64,000 nucleotides of DNA, from positions 1 to 64,000 of the forward strand of contig NZ_POTW01000002.1 of assembly GCF_003236295.1 (NCBI RefSeq), read 5' to 3'. The translations under genes were made by a program, and so were the position numbers. Shown here in pieces: positions 7,467 through 18,674 of this stretch (the stretch's first letter is position 1; each line of letters opens with the position of its first letter). Below the pieces are notes generated by a model that searched no databases, was not told the origin of the DNA, and saw only the letters and a list, made by a program, of their open reading frames with translations. The DNA comes from Jiangella anatolica. Lineage in GTDB: Bacteria; Actinomycetota; Actinomycetes; Jiangellales; Jiangellaceae.

Positions 7467-9122
7467 TCAATTGCGGTCGATGATCGCGGCAATGCGGTGA
7501 ACGGGCAGCTCGATCAGCGGCGCGTCGAGCACGGACGGGGGCACGCCGGACTCGTCGACCAGGCGGCGCGCCTCGTTCTTGGTGAGCGGCTCCCCGCCGG
7601 CTCGCCGGCTCGCCTTGATCAGCGCGTCGCGCCAGGCGGAGCTCAGCCGGCGGTGCGCGTGGTCGAGCAGGAACCTCCGCGCGACGGCGTCCGGCGGCAG
7701 GTCCGCGGCAGGCACCTCGGCAGCCTCGACGATCGCGTGCTTGGAATCCGGTGTGCTGCGCCGGAACCGCAGCCGCCACTTCGGCCCGACCAGCCGCTGC
7801 AGGTCCTGCTGGCCGGCCTGGGAGGTGACGGCGGGGTGGTTGTTCTGGACGGCGGCGGCGAGCCGGCGTGCGTCGAGCGCCAGCAGCGTCCGCAGCAGCC
7901 AGCCGCCCGGATCGCCGACGAGGTGGACGGCGACCGCGGCCGAGCGCGCGTTCGGGATCGCCGCCGCGGCTCGTCCGGCGAACACGTCGGACAGGGCGAC
8001 CCCGACGGGCGACCCGTCCCCGGACGGTCGACGTGGGGCGACGAGCGCGCCGACGGGCAGCGCTTCGGGTCCCGCGGCGGCGGCCAGCAGCGCCGTCAGC
8101 ACGTCGTCGGCGGCTGGGCGGGCGCCCTCGAGCGACTGGCTGCCGTGCGTGTAGATGTTCACCGGCTGCTGCGCCGACCGCGCCAGCGCCGGCCAGGTCG
8201 CCGTCGTCGGCTGGCACACGTAGAGGTCGCTGGCGCTGCCGACCGCCTGGGCGCCGGTGTAGCGGTTGAAGTGCGGCAGGATCGCCTCGGTCGCGAGCGC
8301 GAGGTCGACCAGCTCGCGCTGCACCTTCAGCCCGAGCGCCGGCTGGTGCCGTCCGTATCCGTAGGCCATGACGAGGCGGCCGTTCGTGCGGTCGCGCAGG
8401 CTCTCCAGGCCGCGGGCGAGGAACAGCCGGACGCCTTCAGGGGTGTAGGGCGGGTCGGTGAAGACGAGGTCGCCGGTCTCGCGGACGGCTGAGGGCAGGC
8501 CGAACCGGAAGTCGGCGTAGGCGGTCCGGATCGGCAGCCCGAGTTCCGCCGCCTGCTCGTCGACGAACCGGAGCAGCGTCTCGTCCAGGTCCGCGACCAC
8601 GACGTTCACCCGCGGGTTGACCAGGCCGACCGCGATCGACGTGAGGTCGTGGTCGCCGACGCAGACCAGCGTCGCGCCGTCGAGGTCGAACGTGCTGTTC
8701 AACCAGAGCGCGCGGCGCAGCGCGGTGACCGGCGTCGCGGGGACGTGATCGAGCGCGGCGACCGCCGCCGGCGCGGCCGCGATGACCGCGGCGAGGCGCC
8801 GCGCGACCTCGTCGTCCGGCGGCGGGTCGGCCGGGCCCGGCAGCGCGGTCACCGTCAGGCCGTCGAGCCCGAACCGCTCCCGGTACCGCGACCCGTCGCG
8901 GACGGTGTAGCCGCGTGCCGTGGTCCGCAGATCGCCGCCGAGCGCCTCCAGCAGCCGCTCGACCAGCCGCCGCGGGACGGCGTGCCGCCGGACCAGGTCG
9001 TCCAGCGTGATCGGGCCGCTGACCAGGGCGGACAGCGTCTCCCGGAGTGGGCGCGCGGCGATGCCGAGCCCCGACACCAGGTCGGCGACACGGTCGATGG
9101 CGTCGGCGTTCGGCGAGTCCAA
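7467..9122 (-). CDS. bis-aminopropyl-spermidine-synthase-family (BpsA-like) protein
   Basis: The 551-residue product has an N-terminal winged-helix-like segment (residues 15-75). A Rossmann domain follows with LVCVGDHDLTSIAVGL (cofactor loop), VVVADLDETLLRFV and the catalytic-type motif VFTDPPYTPEG. This order is that of the BpsA family, whose archaeal member adds aminopropyl groups to make branched polyamines. The actinobacterial proteins carry an extra C-terminal domain of about 190 residues, here rich in Ala and Arg, of unknown role. The only upstream start is TTG 9122, two bases from the end of tRNA-Ser, with no ribosome site, so translation may start inside the frame or on a processed transcript. 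Confidence 0.75.
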   Translation of the reverse strand: MDSPNADAIDRVADLVSGLGIAARPLRETLSALVSGPITLDDLVRRHAVPRRLVERLLEALGGDLRTTARGYTVRDGSRYRERFGLDGLTVTALPGPADPPPDDEVARRLAAVIAAAPAAVAALDHVPATPVTALRRALWLNSTFDLDGATLVCVGDHDLTSIAVGLVNPRVNVVVADLDETLLRFVDEQAAELGLPIRTAYADFRFGLPSAVRETGDLVFTDPPYTPEGVRLFLARGLESLRDRTNGRLVMAYGYGRHQPALGLKVQRELVDLALATEAILPHFNRYTGAQAVGSASDLYVCQPTTATWPALARSAQQPVNIYTHGSQSLEGARPAADDVLTALLAAAAGPEALPVGALVAPRRPSGDGSPVGVALSDVFAGRAAAAIPNARSAAVAVHLVGDPGGWLLRTLLALDARRLAAAVQNNHPAVTSQAGQQDLQRLVGPKWRLRFRRSTPDSKHAIVEAAEVPAADLPPDAVARRFLLDHAHRRLSSAWRDALIKASRRAGGEPLTKNEARRLVDESGVPPSVLDAPLIELPVHRIAAIIDRN

Positions 9123-9123
9123 G

Positions 9124-9216
9124 CGGAGGGCATGGGATTCGAACCCATGAGGACGGAGAGGGCCCCGCCCTAGAACTTTTCAAGAGTTCCCCGTTCGGCC
9201 ACTCCGGCAGCCCTCC
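9124..9216 (-). tRNA. tRNA-Ser(TGA)
   Basis: The minus strand gives acceptor GGAGGGC paired with GCCCTCC, discriminator G, D stem CCG/CGG, and anticodon stem GAACT/AGTTC around loop CTTGAAA, so the anticodon is TGA (codons UCN). A long GC-rich variable arm and the T arm ATGGG-TTCGAAT-CCCAT complete a normal class II tRNA. CCA is not encoded. It sits directly upstream of the BpsA-like gene on the same strand. Confidence 0.95.
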
Positions 9217-9262
9217 AGGCAGGTGCAAGTGTGCCATGTCCGGCGTGTGGCAGCATCGAGCG

Positions 9263-10018
9263 GTGAGCGAGGCCGAGACGCCGTTGCCGGGTGGCCGGGC
9301 GGACGGCGCCGTCCGGGTCGGCGACACCGTGCGGCGGCCGGCCGGCCCGTGGACGCCGGCGGTGCACGCCCTGCTGGACGGGTTGCGCGCCGCCGGTCTG
9401 GACGGCGTCCCGCCGGTCCATGGCGTCGACGAGCGGGGACGCGAGGTGCTCGGGCTGATCCCGGGCCGGGCGATCGCGCGCGACGAGGTCGTCTCCGACG
9501 CGTTGCTGGCCGACGGGGTGCGCTGGCTGCGCCGCTTCCACGACGCCGTCGCCGGATACCGGCCGGCGGGCGAGGTCACGTGGCGGCACGGGCGGCGGGC
9601 GCTGGCCGACGGCGAGATCGTCTGCCACAACGATCCGGCCGCCTACAACTGGATCGCGTCCGGCGACCGCGTCGTCGGGGTGGTCGACTGGGACATGGCC
9701 GGGCCGGGCGTCGCGCTGGACGACCTGGCGTTCGTCGCGTGGATGTCGGTGCCGCTGCGGACCTCGTCGCCGGTCGACGACGTCGCGCGGCGGCTGCGGT
9801 CGATGGCGTCGGCGTATGGCGACGTGACGCCGTTGGAGCTCCTAGCTCACGTCCGGCGGCGGATGACGATGGCCGCCGACCGGATCGAGGCCGGTCAGCG
9901 CCGTGGCGATCCGGGGCTGCTGAACCTCGCGGCGACCGGTGAGCCGGGCCGGACCCGCTCGGCGCTGGCCGCGCTGGCCGGCCGGGAGCCGGCGATCGTC
10001 GCCGCCCTCCGCGGCTGA
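9263..10018 (+). CDS. aminoglycoside-phosphotransferase (APH)-family kinase-like protein
   Basis: From GTG 9263 the 251-residue product shows the C-terminal kinase lobe of the APH/choline-kinase fold. The catalytic loop reads IVCHNDPAAYNW (Brenner-type HxD...N) and the metal-binding motif VGVVDWDMAGPG follows about 14 residues later. The ATP-binding N lobe is short and poorly conserved, as in many soil actinomycete members. Such proteins phosphorylate small alcohols or sugars; resistance to an aminoglycoside should not be assumed. The in-frame upstream extension crosses the tRNA and is not real. Confidence 0.85.
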   Translation: MSEAETPLPGGRADGAVRVGDTVRRPAGPWTPAVHALLDGLRAAGLDGVPPVHGVDERGREVLGLIPGRAIARDEVVSDALLADGVRWLRRFHDAVAGYRPAGEVTWRHGRRALADGEIVCHNDPAAYNWIASGDRVVGVVDWDMAGPGVALDDLAFVAWMSVPLRTSSPVDDVARRLRSMASAYGDVTPLELLAHVRRRMTMAADRIEAGQRRGDPGLLNLAATGEPGRTRSALAALAGREPAIVAALRG

Positions 10019-10215
10019 CGTTCCGGCTGCCGGGTCGCGGCCGGAATCGCGGCGGCGGCCGGGAGATGCAGCCCGCCCGGCTGGGAGGGCACCCACCCTA
10101 TGGGCGGGTACCGACAACGTCGGAGGAACGGCGCGCGCCACCTGCGACGTTGTGGTCGGATGCCGAACGGGCATGGCGACGCTGGCTGAGCTGCGCGCGG
10201 ACGCAGTCTCACCGG
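10019..10215. terminator. intergenic region between convergent genes, with inverted repeats
   Basis: A perfect nine-base inverted repeat, ACAACGTCG at 10114-10122 and CGACGTTGT at 10145-10153, encloses a 22-base GC-rich centre that itself contains the palindrome GGCGCGCGCC. It lies between the stops of the rightward kinase-like gene and the leftward sulfurtransferase gene, where a two-way transcription stop is expected. No T tract follows. Confidence 0.4.
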
Positions 10216-11046
10216 TCAGGGGCCGGTGGCGGCGGGGCGGTCCGGGTCGGCGGACCACTGCGACCACGAGCCCGGGTACAGCGTCGCGTCGATGCCGGCG
10301 AGCGCGAGCGCGGCGATCTCGTGCGCCGCTGTGACGCCGGAGCCGCAGTAGACGCCGACGGGGCGGGAGCCGTCGACGCCGAGGGCGGCGAAGCGGGCGC
10401 GCAGCGCCGCCGGGTCCAGGAACCGGCCGGTGGCGTCGACGTTCTCCGTGGTCGGCGCGCTCGCCGCCCCCGGGATGTGCCCGGCCCGCGGGTCGATCGG
10501 CTCGGTCTCGCCGCGGAACCGCTCCCCGGCGCGCGCGTCCAGCAGCATCCCGCCGTCGGCGAACCCGGCGACGGACTCCACCTCCAGGGTGGGCAGGGAG
10601 TCGGGCCGCAGCACCACGTCACCGGCGGGCGGCGTCACCGGCCCCGTCTCCAGCTCGCCGCCGGCCGCCGTCCAGGCGGCCAGCCCGCCGTCGAGCAGCC
10701 GCACGTCGGACAGGCCGGCCCAGCGCAGCAGCCACCACGCCCGCGCCGCGGACATCCCGCCGAGATCGTCGTACGCGACGACGGTGTCGCCAGCACGCAC
10801 GCCCCACCGCCGGGCCGCCGCCTCCAGCACCTCGACGGACGGCAGCGGATGCCGGCCGGCCGACGGTGACGGCGGTGCGGCCAGCTCGGTCTCCAGGTCG
10901 GCGTAGACCGCACCGGGCAGATGACCGGCCAGGTAGTGGTCGTGGCCGTGCGGGTCGCCGAGCTTCCAGCGGACGTCCACGAGCACGGTGCGCTCCCCCG
11001 CGGCCAGCCGCCGGCCGAGCGAGTCGGTGTCGATCAGCACGCTCAC
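10216..11046 (-). CDS. sulfurtransferase (tandem rhodanese domains)
   Basis: The 276-residue product has two rhodanese domains. The first, about residues 5-125, is inactive-like (TVLVDVRWKLG; no Cys in the loop). The second, about 150-270, has the active loop VYCGSGVTA with Cys at about 234. The family comprises thiosulfate and 3-mercaptopyruvate sulfurtransferases, which hand sulfane sulfur to cyanide or thiols in the cytoplasm. The CGSGVTA loop type is common in actinobacterial SseA-like enzymes. GTG 11046 is the start that fits the domain (VSVLIDTDSL); the frame upstream enters the ArsR operator region. Confidence 0.88.
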   Translation of the reverse strand: MSVLIDTDSLGRRLAAGERTVLVDVRWKLGDPHGHDHYLAGHLPGAVYADLETELAAPPSPSAGRHPLPSVEVLEAAARRWGVRAGDTVVAYDDLGGMSAARAWWLLRWAGLSDVRLLDGGLAAWTAAGGELETGPVTPPAGDVVLRPDSLPTLEVESVAGFADGGMLLDARAGERFRGETEPIDPRAGHIPGAASAPTTENVDATGRFLDPAALRARFAALGVDGSRPVGVYCGSGVTAAHEIAALALAGIDATLYPGSWSQWSADPDRPAATGP

Positions 11047-11073
11047 ACCGCTCACGCTAGCCCACGTCGACCA

Positions 11074-11089
11074 GCAACCCGCGGGTTGC
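11074..11089. promoter_or_regulatory. palindromic operator 1 (GCAACC-N4-GGTTGC)
   Basis: The 16 bases GCAACCCGCGGGTTGC are a perfect palindrome lying 28 bases upstream of the leftward sulfurtransferase start. Its half-sites GCAACC and GGTTGC, with a four-base spacer, are identical to those of operator 2, 34 bases away. Binding by the ArsR protein encoded at 11585 is inferred. Confidence 0.7.
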
Positions 11090-11105
11090 ACAAGCACACC
11101 AACAT

Positions 11106-11125
11106 GTGCAACCCTGAGGTTGCAC
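11106..11125. promoter_or_regulatory. palindromic operator 2 (GTGCAACC-N4-GGTTGCAC), likely ArsR site
   Basis: GTGCAACC at 11106-11113 and GGTTGCAC at 11118-11125 form a perfect inverted repeat with spacer CTGA, ending 22 bases before the SRPBCC start codon and just ahead of the ribosome site GGAGAGAGG. Size and position suit an ArsR/SmtB-type dimer blocking the promoter of its own operon. Confidence 0.75.
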
Positions 11126-11147
11126 TAAGGAGAGAGGAAGGCACGGA

Positions 11148-11588
11148 ATGACCGACCGCATCGAACGAGACATCGTCATCGCCGCCACCCCGCAGCGGGT
11201 CTGGGAGATCGTCACCCGGGCCGAGCACCTCGGCACCTGGTTCGCCGACGCCGGCGCCCAGATCGACCTGCGGCCCGGCGGCGCTCTCACACTCACCTGG
11301 AAGGAGTACGGCGTCTCGCGCGGCATCGTCGAGACCGTCGAGCCGCACACGACGTTCGCGTTCCGCTGGGCGCTCGACGACGGCGCGCCGGGCGAGGGCA
11401 ACTCGACCCGCGTCGAGTTCACGCTCAGCCCCGACGGCGACGGCACCCGGTTGCGGGTGGTCGAGACCGGGTTCGAGGACCTGGCCGGCGGCCCGGAGGC
11501 CCAGGCGAAGCACGTCGAGCAGAACACCGCGGGCTGGCAGGCAGAGCTGGACGAGCTGCGCACCTACGCGGAGTCGACCCCGGCATGA
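11148..11588 (+). CDS. SRPBCC (AHSA1-like START-fold) protein
   Basis: The 146-residue product is a single helix-grip domain. It opens DRIERDIVIAATPQRVWEIVTRAEHLGTWF, the standard start of Activator-of-Hsp90-like SRPBCC proteins, and closes with a long helix after TGFEDLAGG. These proteins bind hydrophobic ligands in a deep cavity; the ligand is unknown. ATG 11148 has a good ribosome site. The gene overlaps the following ArsR gene by four bases (ATGA). This SRPBCC-ArsR pairing is common in actinobacteria and suggests joint sensing or response. Confidence 0.88.
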   Translation: MTDRIERDIVIAATPQRVWEIVTRAEHLGTWFADAGAQIDLRPGGALTLTWKEYGVSRGIVETVEPHTTFAFRWALDDGAPGEGNSTRVEFTLSPDGDGTRLRVVETGFEDLAGGPEAQAKHVEQNTAGWQAELDELRTYAESTPA

Positions 11589-11902
11589 ACCTGCTCGACG
11601 CGGTGCTGGTCGCGCTCGCCGAGCCGACCCGGCGGCAGCTGCTGGACCTGCTGGCCGAGCGGGGCGAGGCGAGCGCCAGCACGCTGGCCCAGGCGCTGCC
11701 GGTGACCCGGCAGGCGATCGTCAAGCACCTCGCCGTGCTCGACGACGCCGGCCTGGTCAGCAGCCGGCGGGCCGGGCGCGAGGTGCGCTACCGGACCCGG
11801 CCGGAGCGGCTGGCGCAGGCGGCCCGCGACCTCAGCGAGCTGGCCACCGCGTGGGAGACCCGCCTGGCGACGATCAAGCGCCTGGCCGAGGAGGGCGACT
11901 AG
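11585..11902 (+). CDS. ArsR-family winged-helix transcription repressor
   Basis: The 105-residue protein starts LDAVLVALAEPTRRQLLDLL, has the recognition helix region VTRQAIVKHLAVLDDAGLV and the wing SSRRAGREVRYRTRPE. This is the classical ArsR HTH_20 layout. I see no Cys pair, so metal sensing as in ArsR/SmtB is unlikely and the inducer may be organic. It is translationally coupled to the SRPBCC gene and probably binds the two GCAACC-N4-GGTTGC sites upstream. Confidence 0.9.
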   Translation: MNLLDAVLVALAEPTRRQLLDLLAERGEASASTLAQALPVTRQAIVKHLAVLDDAGLVSSRRAGREVRYRTRPERLAQAARDLSELATAWETRLATIKRLAEEGD

Positions 11903-12459
11903 GAGACGGGCCGGGACCACGTCTCGTGCGTCGCGATGACGGCGGACGAGTGGGCCCGGCCGTCCGCGGCGCCGACCTCGGGCCGGCCGAGCACCCGGGC
12001 GCCGTCGACCTCCAGCGTCGCGTCGGTGCAGAACGTGAGCAGGTTGGTCAGTGTCCACGGCACGCCGCCGAGCCGCCAGTCCACCGCCTGTCCCGGCCGC
12101 GTCTCGACCGGCCGGCTGATCGTCGTGACGACGCGGCTGCCGTCGGCGCCGACCACCTTCGCGCGGGCGTGGTCGGAGCCGATGTGCCATTCGACGACGT
12201 CGCACTCGACCGGGTCGCCGATCTCCGGCAGTCCCTCCAGTTCCGGGAACCAGCGGCTGAACGTCTCGGCCAGCCAGCCGCCGAGCGTCGCGTCGGGCGT
12301 GAGCAGCCGGACGACGTCGTCACCGTCGACCCAGGCCAGCACGGCCAGCCCGGACCCCTCCGTGCTCCACTCCGCCTCCCACAGCGAGACGAACCCGGCG
12401 CGGGCGTCGGCGCGCATGAGCGTGGCGCAGGGGTTGGCTCCGATGAACTCGACCGGCAT
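11899..12459 (-). CDS. conserved hypothetical protein, 186 aa
   Basis: The product (MPVEFIGANPCATLMRADARAGFV...) is a soluble protein without signal or membrane segments. It has several short strands and tryptophans (SLWEAEWSTEG, ECDVVEWHIGSDHAR, WRLGGVPWTLTNLLTF). I do not recognise a named domain. Its stop overlaps the end of the convergent ArsR gene by four bases. It lies directly downstream of the acyl-CoA ligase on the same strand, with no gap between that stop and this start, so the two are likely one transcript. Confidence 0.65.
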   Translation of the reverse strand: MPVEFIGANPCATLMRADARAGFVSLWEAEWSTEGSGLAVLAWVDGDDVVRLLTPDATLGGWLAETFSRWFPELEGLPEIGDPVECDVVEWHIGSDHARAKVVGADGSRVVTTISRPVETRPGQAVDWRLGGVPWTLTNLLTFCTDATLEVDGARVLGRPEVGAADGRAHSSAVIATHETWSRPVS

Positions 12460-14094
<1,635 letters not shown>

Positions 14095-14230
14095 GAGACC
14101 CTCCTCAGAGAGGACCCGGCGACGCCGCGTCTGTCACTCCCACCCTGCCGCAGGAACACAGCCTGCGGAAGCCTTGATCGAGATCTACGTCCAGGGGCGC
14201 GTCCGGCGCGTCCGTGCTTAGGGTGTGCCG

Positions 14231-15517
14231 ATGCAGACAGCAGTGCTCGGCACCCGCGGCACGGCGTGGTCGCCGGAGACGCGCCTCTACTCCGACGGGG
14301 TGGTGATCGGCGCCGACGGCGCGCCGCTGCTGGTCCCGCCGCACGGCGGGCTGCGCCGGCTGCCCGGCACCGGCTACCTCGACCCGGCCTCCGGTCCGCT
14401 GACCGGCGCGGCCGTACCCACCGCCGACGAGGTCGACGCCGCGCGCGAGCTGCTCGCGGCCACCGAGCTGCCCGGCCGGGACACGCCGTACCGGGCGATG
14501 GCCGAGGAGGCGCTGGTCGACATCGGCGTGCTGACGTTCCCGAACGGCGCCGCGGTCGCGGCCGGCAGCCCGTACTGGCGCTACGTGTGGCCGCGCGACG
14601 CCGGCTACATGGCCGCCGCGCTGACGGTGTGCGGCCGGCCGGAGCCGGCGTACGCGCTGCTGGCGTACGTGGCCGCGATGCAGGAGGCGGACGGCACCTG
14701 GCAGGCGCGCTACCTGCCCGACGGCTCGCGCGACGTGCCGGATGACCGCGGGCTGCAGCTCGACGGCATCGGCTGGACGCTGTGGGCGACGTGGGTGTGG
14801 GCCGGCGCGACCGGCCGCGACCCCGGCTCGCTGGCGCCGATGATCCGCGCCGCCGTCGAGGCCGCGCTGGCCGCGCTGGACCCGTTGACCGGGCTGCCGC
14901 GGGCGTCGCAGGACTTCTGGGAGATCGACCTCGACGAGGCGACGCTCGGCTCGGCGGCGCCGCTGCTGCTCGGCCTGCGAGCCGGACGCGACCTGCTGCG
15001 CCTGCTCGATGGGGCGGACGGCGGCGGGCTGGCGGCGCGCGCGGCCGACGGCGCCGAGCGGCTGGCGGACGCCGTCACCGCCGGGTTCGGCGCGCACGGC
15101 TACACCCGGCGGATCAGCGGCGACGGTGGCCGGGACGCGTCCGTGGCGTTCCTGCTCCCGCCGTTCGCCCCGGCCGGCGACGACGCGGTCGCGGCGGCCT
15201 GGCGCGACGCCGTCGACGCGACCACCGTCGGCAACGGCGGCGTCCGCCCCGGCGAGGAGTGGACCGACCTCGTCACCGGCTGGACGCCGCAGGTGTCGCT
15301 GCACGCGCTGACGGCGGCGTCGCTCGGCGAGACCGCGCTCGCGCACCGGCTGCTGAGCTGGCTGGACCTGCGCCGGACGGCGCTCGGCGCGCTGCCGGAG
15401 AAGGTCACCGCCGACGGCCGCCCGGCCGCCGTCGCGCCGCTCGGGCTGACCGGCGCGACCGTGCTGCTGGCGCTGGCCGCGCTGGACGGACGGCCGCTGC
15501 CGACCCCTGCCGCCTGA
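14231..15517 (+). CDS. glycoside hydrolase family 15-like protein
   Basis: The 428-residue product resembles the (alpha/alpha)6-barrel catalytic domain of GH15 glucoamylases and trehalases. The first active-site region reads SPYWRYVWPRDAGYMAAAL, with further conserved regions DDRGLQLDGIGWTLWATWV and PRASQDFWEIDLDEATLGSAAPLLLGL, whose Glu fits the general acid. PGEEWTDLVTGWTPQVSLHAL near the C-terminus fits the base region. No signal peptide, so the substrate is likely an intracellular alpha-glucoside. The N-terminal beta domain of longer GH15 enzymes is reduced to about 70 residues. ATG 14231 is used; GTG 14225 is equally possible. Confidence 0.8.
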   Translation: MQTAVLGTRGTAWSPETRLYSDGVVIGADGAPLLVPPHGGLRRLPGTGYLDPASGPLTGAAVPTADEVDAARELLAATELPGRDTPYRAMAEEALVDIGVLTFPNGAAVAAGSPYWRYVWPRDAGYMAAALTVCGRPEPAYALLAYVAAMQEADGTWQARYLPDGSRDVPDDRGLQLDGIGWTLWATWVWAGATGRDPGSLAPMIRAAVEAALAALDPLTGLPRASQDFWEIDLDEATLGSAAPLLLGLRAGRDLLRLLDGADGGGLAARAADGAERLADAVTAGFGAHGYTRRISGDGGRDASVAFLLPPFAPAGDDAVAAAWRDAVDATTVGNGGVRPGEEWTDLVTGWTPQVSLHALTAASLGETALAHRLLSWLDLRRTALGALPEKVTADGRPAAVAPLGLTGATVLLALAALDGRPLPTPAA

Positions 15518-15541
15518 CCGCTCCCGGGGAGATACTGGACC

Positions 15542-16420
15542 ATGCGCCGGCTGCGGTTCCTGCTGATGCTCCTGGTCACCGTGATCCTGGCCGGCACCGT
15601 GGCCGCCATCCTGGCGCTGACCTCCGACGGTGAGGACGACGTCGCCGCCGGGGACGACGACGGCCCGGTGCCGGAGCTGACCGTCACGGCCGAGATCCGG
15701 CGCTCGTTCAACCGGTCCGGGCTGGTCGTCATCGCCGTCACCAACCACGGCGCCGTGCCGGTCACCGTCACGTCCGCGGAACTGCTCAGCGACTCCTTCG
15801 AGCCCACCGGCCCGCAGCCGTTCGACGTCACCATCCCACCCGGCGACACCCCACGCGACCTCCAGGTCGAGTACGGCCTGGCCACGTGCCCGGACGGCAT
15901 CGACTCGGCGGCGGTCGAGTCGCGGGTCGAGCTACGGGCCACCGCCGAGGGCGGCGGCGAGCACGCGCTGGTGCTCGACCTGCCCCACCCCAACGGCACG
16001 CTGGACCGGCTGCTGCGCACCGACTGCCGCGATGCCGCACTGGCCGAGGCCGTCACCCTGACGATGGGCCCGCTCACGCCGCGCGACGACGACACACTCA
16101 CCGGCGTCCTCACGGTGACCCGGGTCGACGGCGGCGCCGTGCCGGCCGTCGTCACCGACACCCGCGGCAGCGTGCTGTTCACGATCACGCCGCAGGCCGA
16201 CCCGGCGCTGCCGCCCGGCCAGTTGCGCATCGTCGCCGACGTCCTGGGCTGTACCGGCCACGCGATCGGCGACGCGAAGCGGCCGTACGGCTTCACCGCG
16301 TGGATCGACCTCGGCGACGGCGAGGAGATCCCCACCGCGATCCCCGTCGACGACGCGCACAAGGCCGCCCTCACCGCCATGCAGCCGATCCGCTGCGCCG
16401 TCCAGGGCGACGACCGCTGA
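15542..16420 (+). CDS. membrane-anchored extracytoplasmic protein, unknown function
   Basis: The 292-residue product has one N-terminal hydrophobic helix (about residues 5-27, LRFLLMLLVTVILAGTVAAILAL), an acidic linker and two beta-rich domains of about 120 residues. These contain TVTAEIRRSFNRSGLVVIAVTNHG and MGPLTPRDDDTLTGVLTVTRV. Single cysteines (TCPDGI, DCRDAA, GCTGHA, RCAV) may form two disulfides outside the cell. It resembles an immunoglobulin-like surface protein but I cannot name a family. The start is 24 bases after the GH15 stop. Confidence 0.7.
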   Translation: MRRLRFLLMLLVTVILAGTVAAILALTSDGEDDVAAGDDDGPVPELTVTAEIRRSFNRSGLVVIAVTNHGAVPVTVTSAELLSDSFEPTGPQPFDVTIPPGDTPRDLQVEYGLATCPDGIDSAAVESRVELRATAEGGGEHALVLDLPHPNGTLDRLLRTDCRDAALAEAVTLTMGPLTPRDDDTLTGVLTVTRVDGGAVPAVVTDTRGSVLFTITPQADPALPPGQLRIVADVLGCTGHAIGDAKRPYGFTAWIDLGDGEEIPTAIPVDDAHKAALTAMQPIRCAVQGDDR

Positions 16421-16492
16421 CCGAGCTGTCGAGAACCGGGGCACGGCTCCGACCCACTGCCGACAGTGCCGCACACGAGACGGGAGCACCTG

Positions 16493-16848
16493 ATGAAGTA
16501 CATGATCATGATGTTCGGCGACGCCGAGACGATGATGGGCACGGCCTCGAAGGAGTGGATCGAGGAGATGATCGGCTTCATGGTCCAGCTGGACAAGGAC
16601 CTGGAGGACTCCGGCGAGCTTGTCTTCCAGCAGGGGCTGGCCGACTCGTCGACGGCGAAGACGGTCGAGCTGCAGGACGGGCTGCCGGTCGCCACCGACG
16701 GGCCGTTCGCGGAGGCGAAGGAGTCGCTGATCGGCTTCTGGGTCGTCGACGTCGAGAGCGAGGAACGGGTGCTGGAGATCGCCGGGCAGATCGCGAAGTA
16801 CGCCGGCCGACTGGAGGTCCGCCCGGCGATGGACGCCCCACCGGACCT

Positions 16849-16852
<4 letters not shown>
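16493..16852 (+). CDS. YciI/DGPF-family protein partnered with ECF sigma factor
   Basis: The 119-residue protein (MKYMIMMFGDAETMMG...) has the ferredoxin-like YCII fold with the family motif VATDGPFAEAKESLIGFWVVDV at about residues 70-91. This is the DGPF subgroup that is genetically linked to ECF42 sigma factors. ATG 16493 follows CGGGAG. The last codons overlap the sigma gene start (GTGA). Its biochemical role is not settled; some YciI members are small dehydrochlorinase-like enzymes. Confidence 0.9.
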
Positions 16853-18066
<1,214 letters not shown>

Positions 18067-18674
18067 ACCACGTGGGTGGCGGCGTCGGTCTGCACCGTGC
18101 TGACGGGCGCCAGCTCGACGTGGCCGGTGGTCCGGTCGAACAGCGGGGTGCCGTCGCCGAACAGCACCGGCACGACGTGCAGCGAGATCTCGTCGACCAG
18201 GCCGGCGGCGAGGTACTGGCGGGCGACGTCGGCGCCGCCCATGACGCAGACGGCGCCGTCGCCGGCCGCGGCCCGGGCCTGGGCGAGGGCGTCCTCGATG
18301 CCGCCGGTGGCGAACGTGTAGACGCCGTTCTCGGGTGACTCCGGCGGCGCCTCGTGCGTCACGACGACGGCCGGCCGCCGGGCCGCGCCGGTCGGGCCGT
18401 CGGCGCCCCACCAGGGCACGGCGTCGTCGTAGTTGCGCCGGCCGGTGATGACCGCGCCGAGGCCATCGAGGGCCTCGCTCAGCAGCGCCGCGCCGCTCTC
18501 GGTGCGGACCCAGTCGTGCAGGCGCTCGCCGCCGCGTCCGAGGGGCTCCTCGGGGGTGCGGCCGGCCGCCGTGATGTAGCCGTCGAGGGAGATGCTGATG
18601 TCCAGGGTGAGTGTGTTCATGCCCCCTGTAACGACGCCGTGCGCGCCGACTCATCGGTTCTGCAGAATGTCCCG

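Noticed and set aside
9241-10018. Aminoglycoside resistance gene
   Set aside because: Kinase motifs are general to the APH fold and the N lobe is divergent, so drug resistance is not supported.
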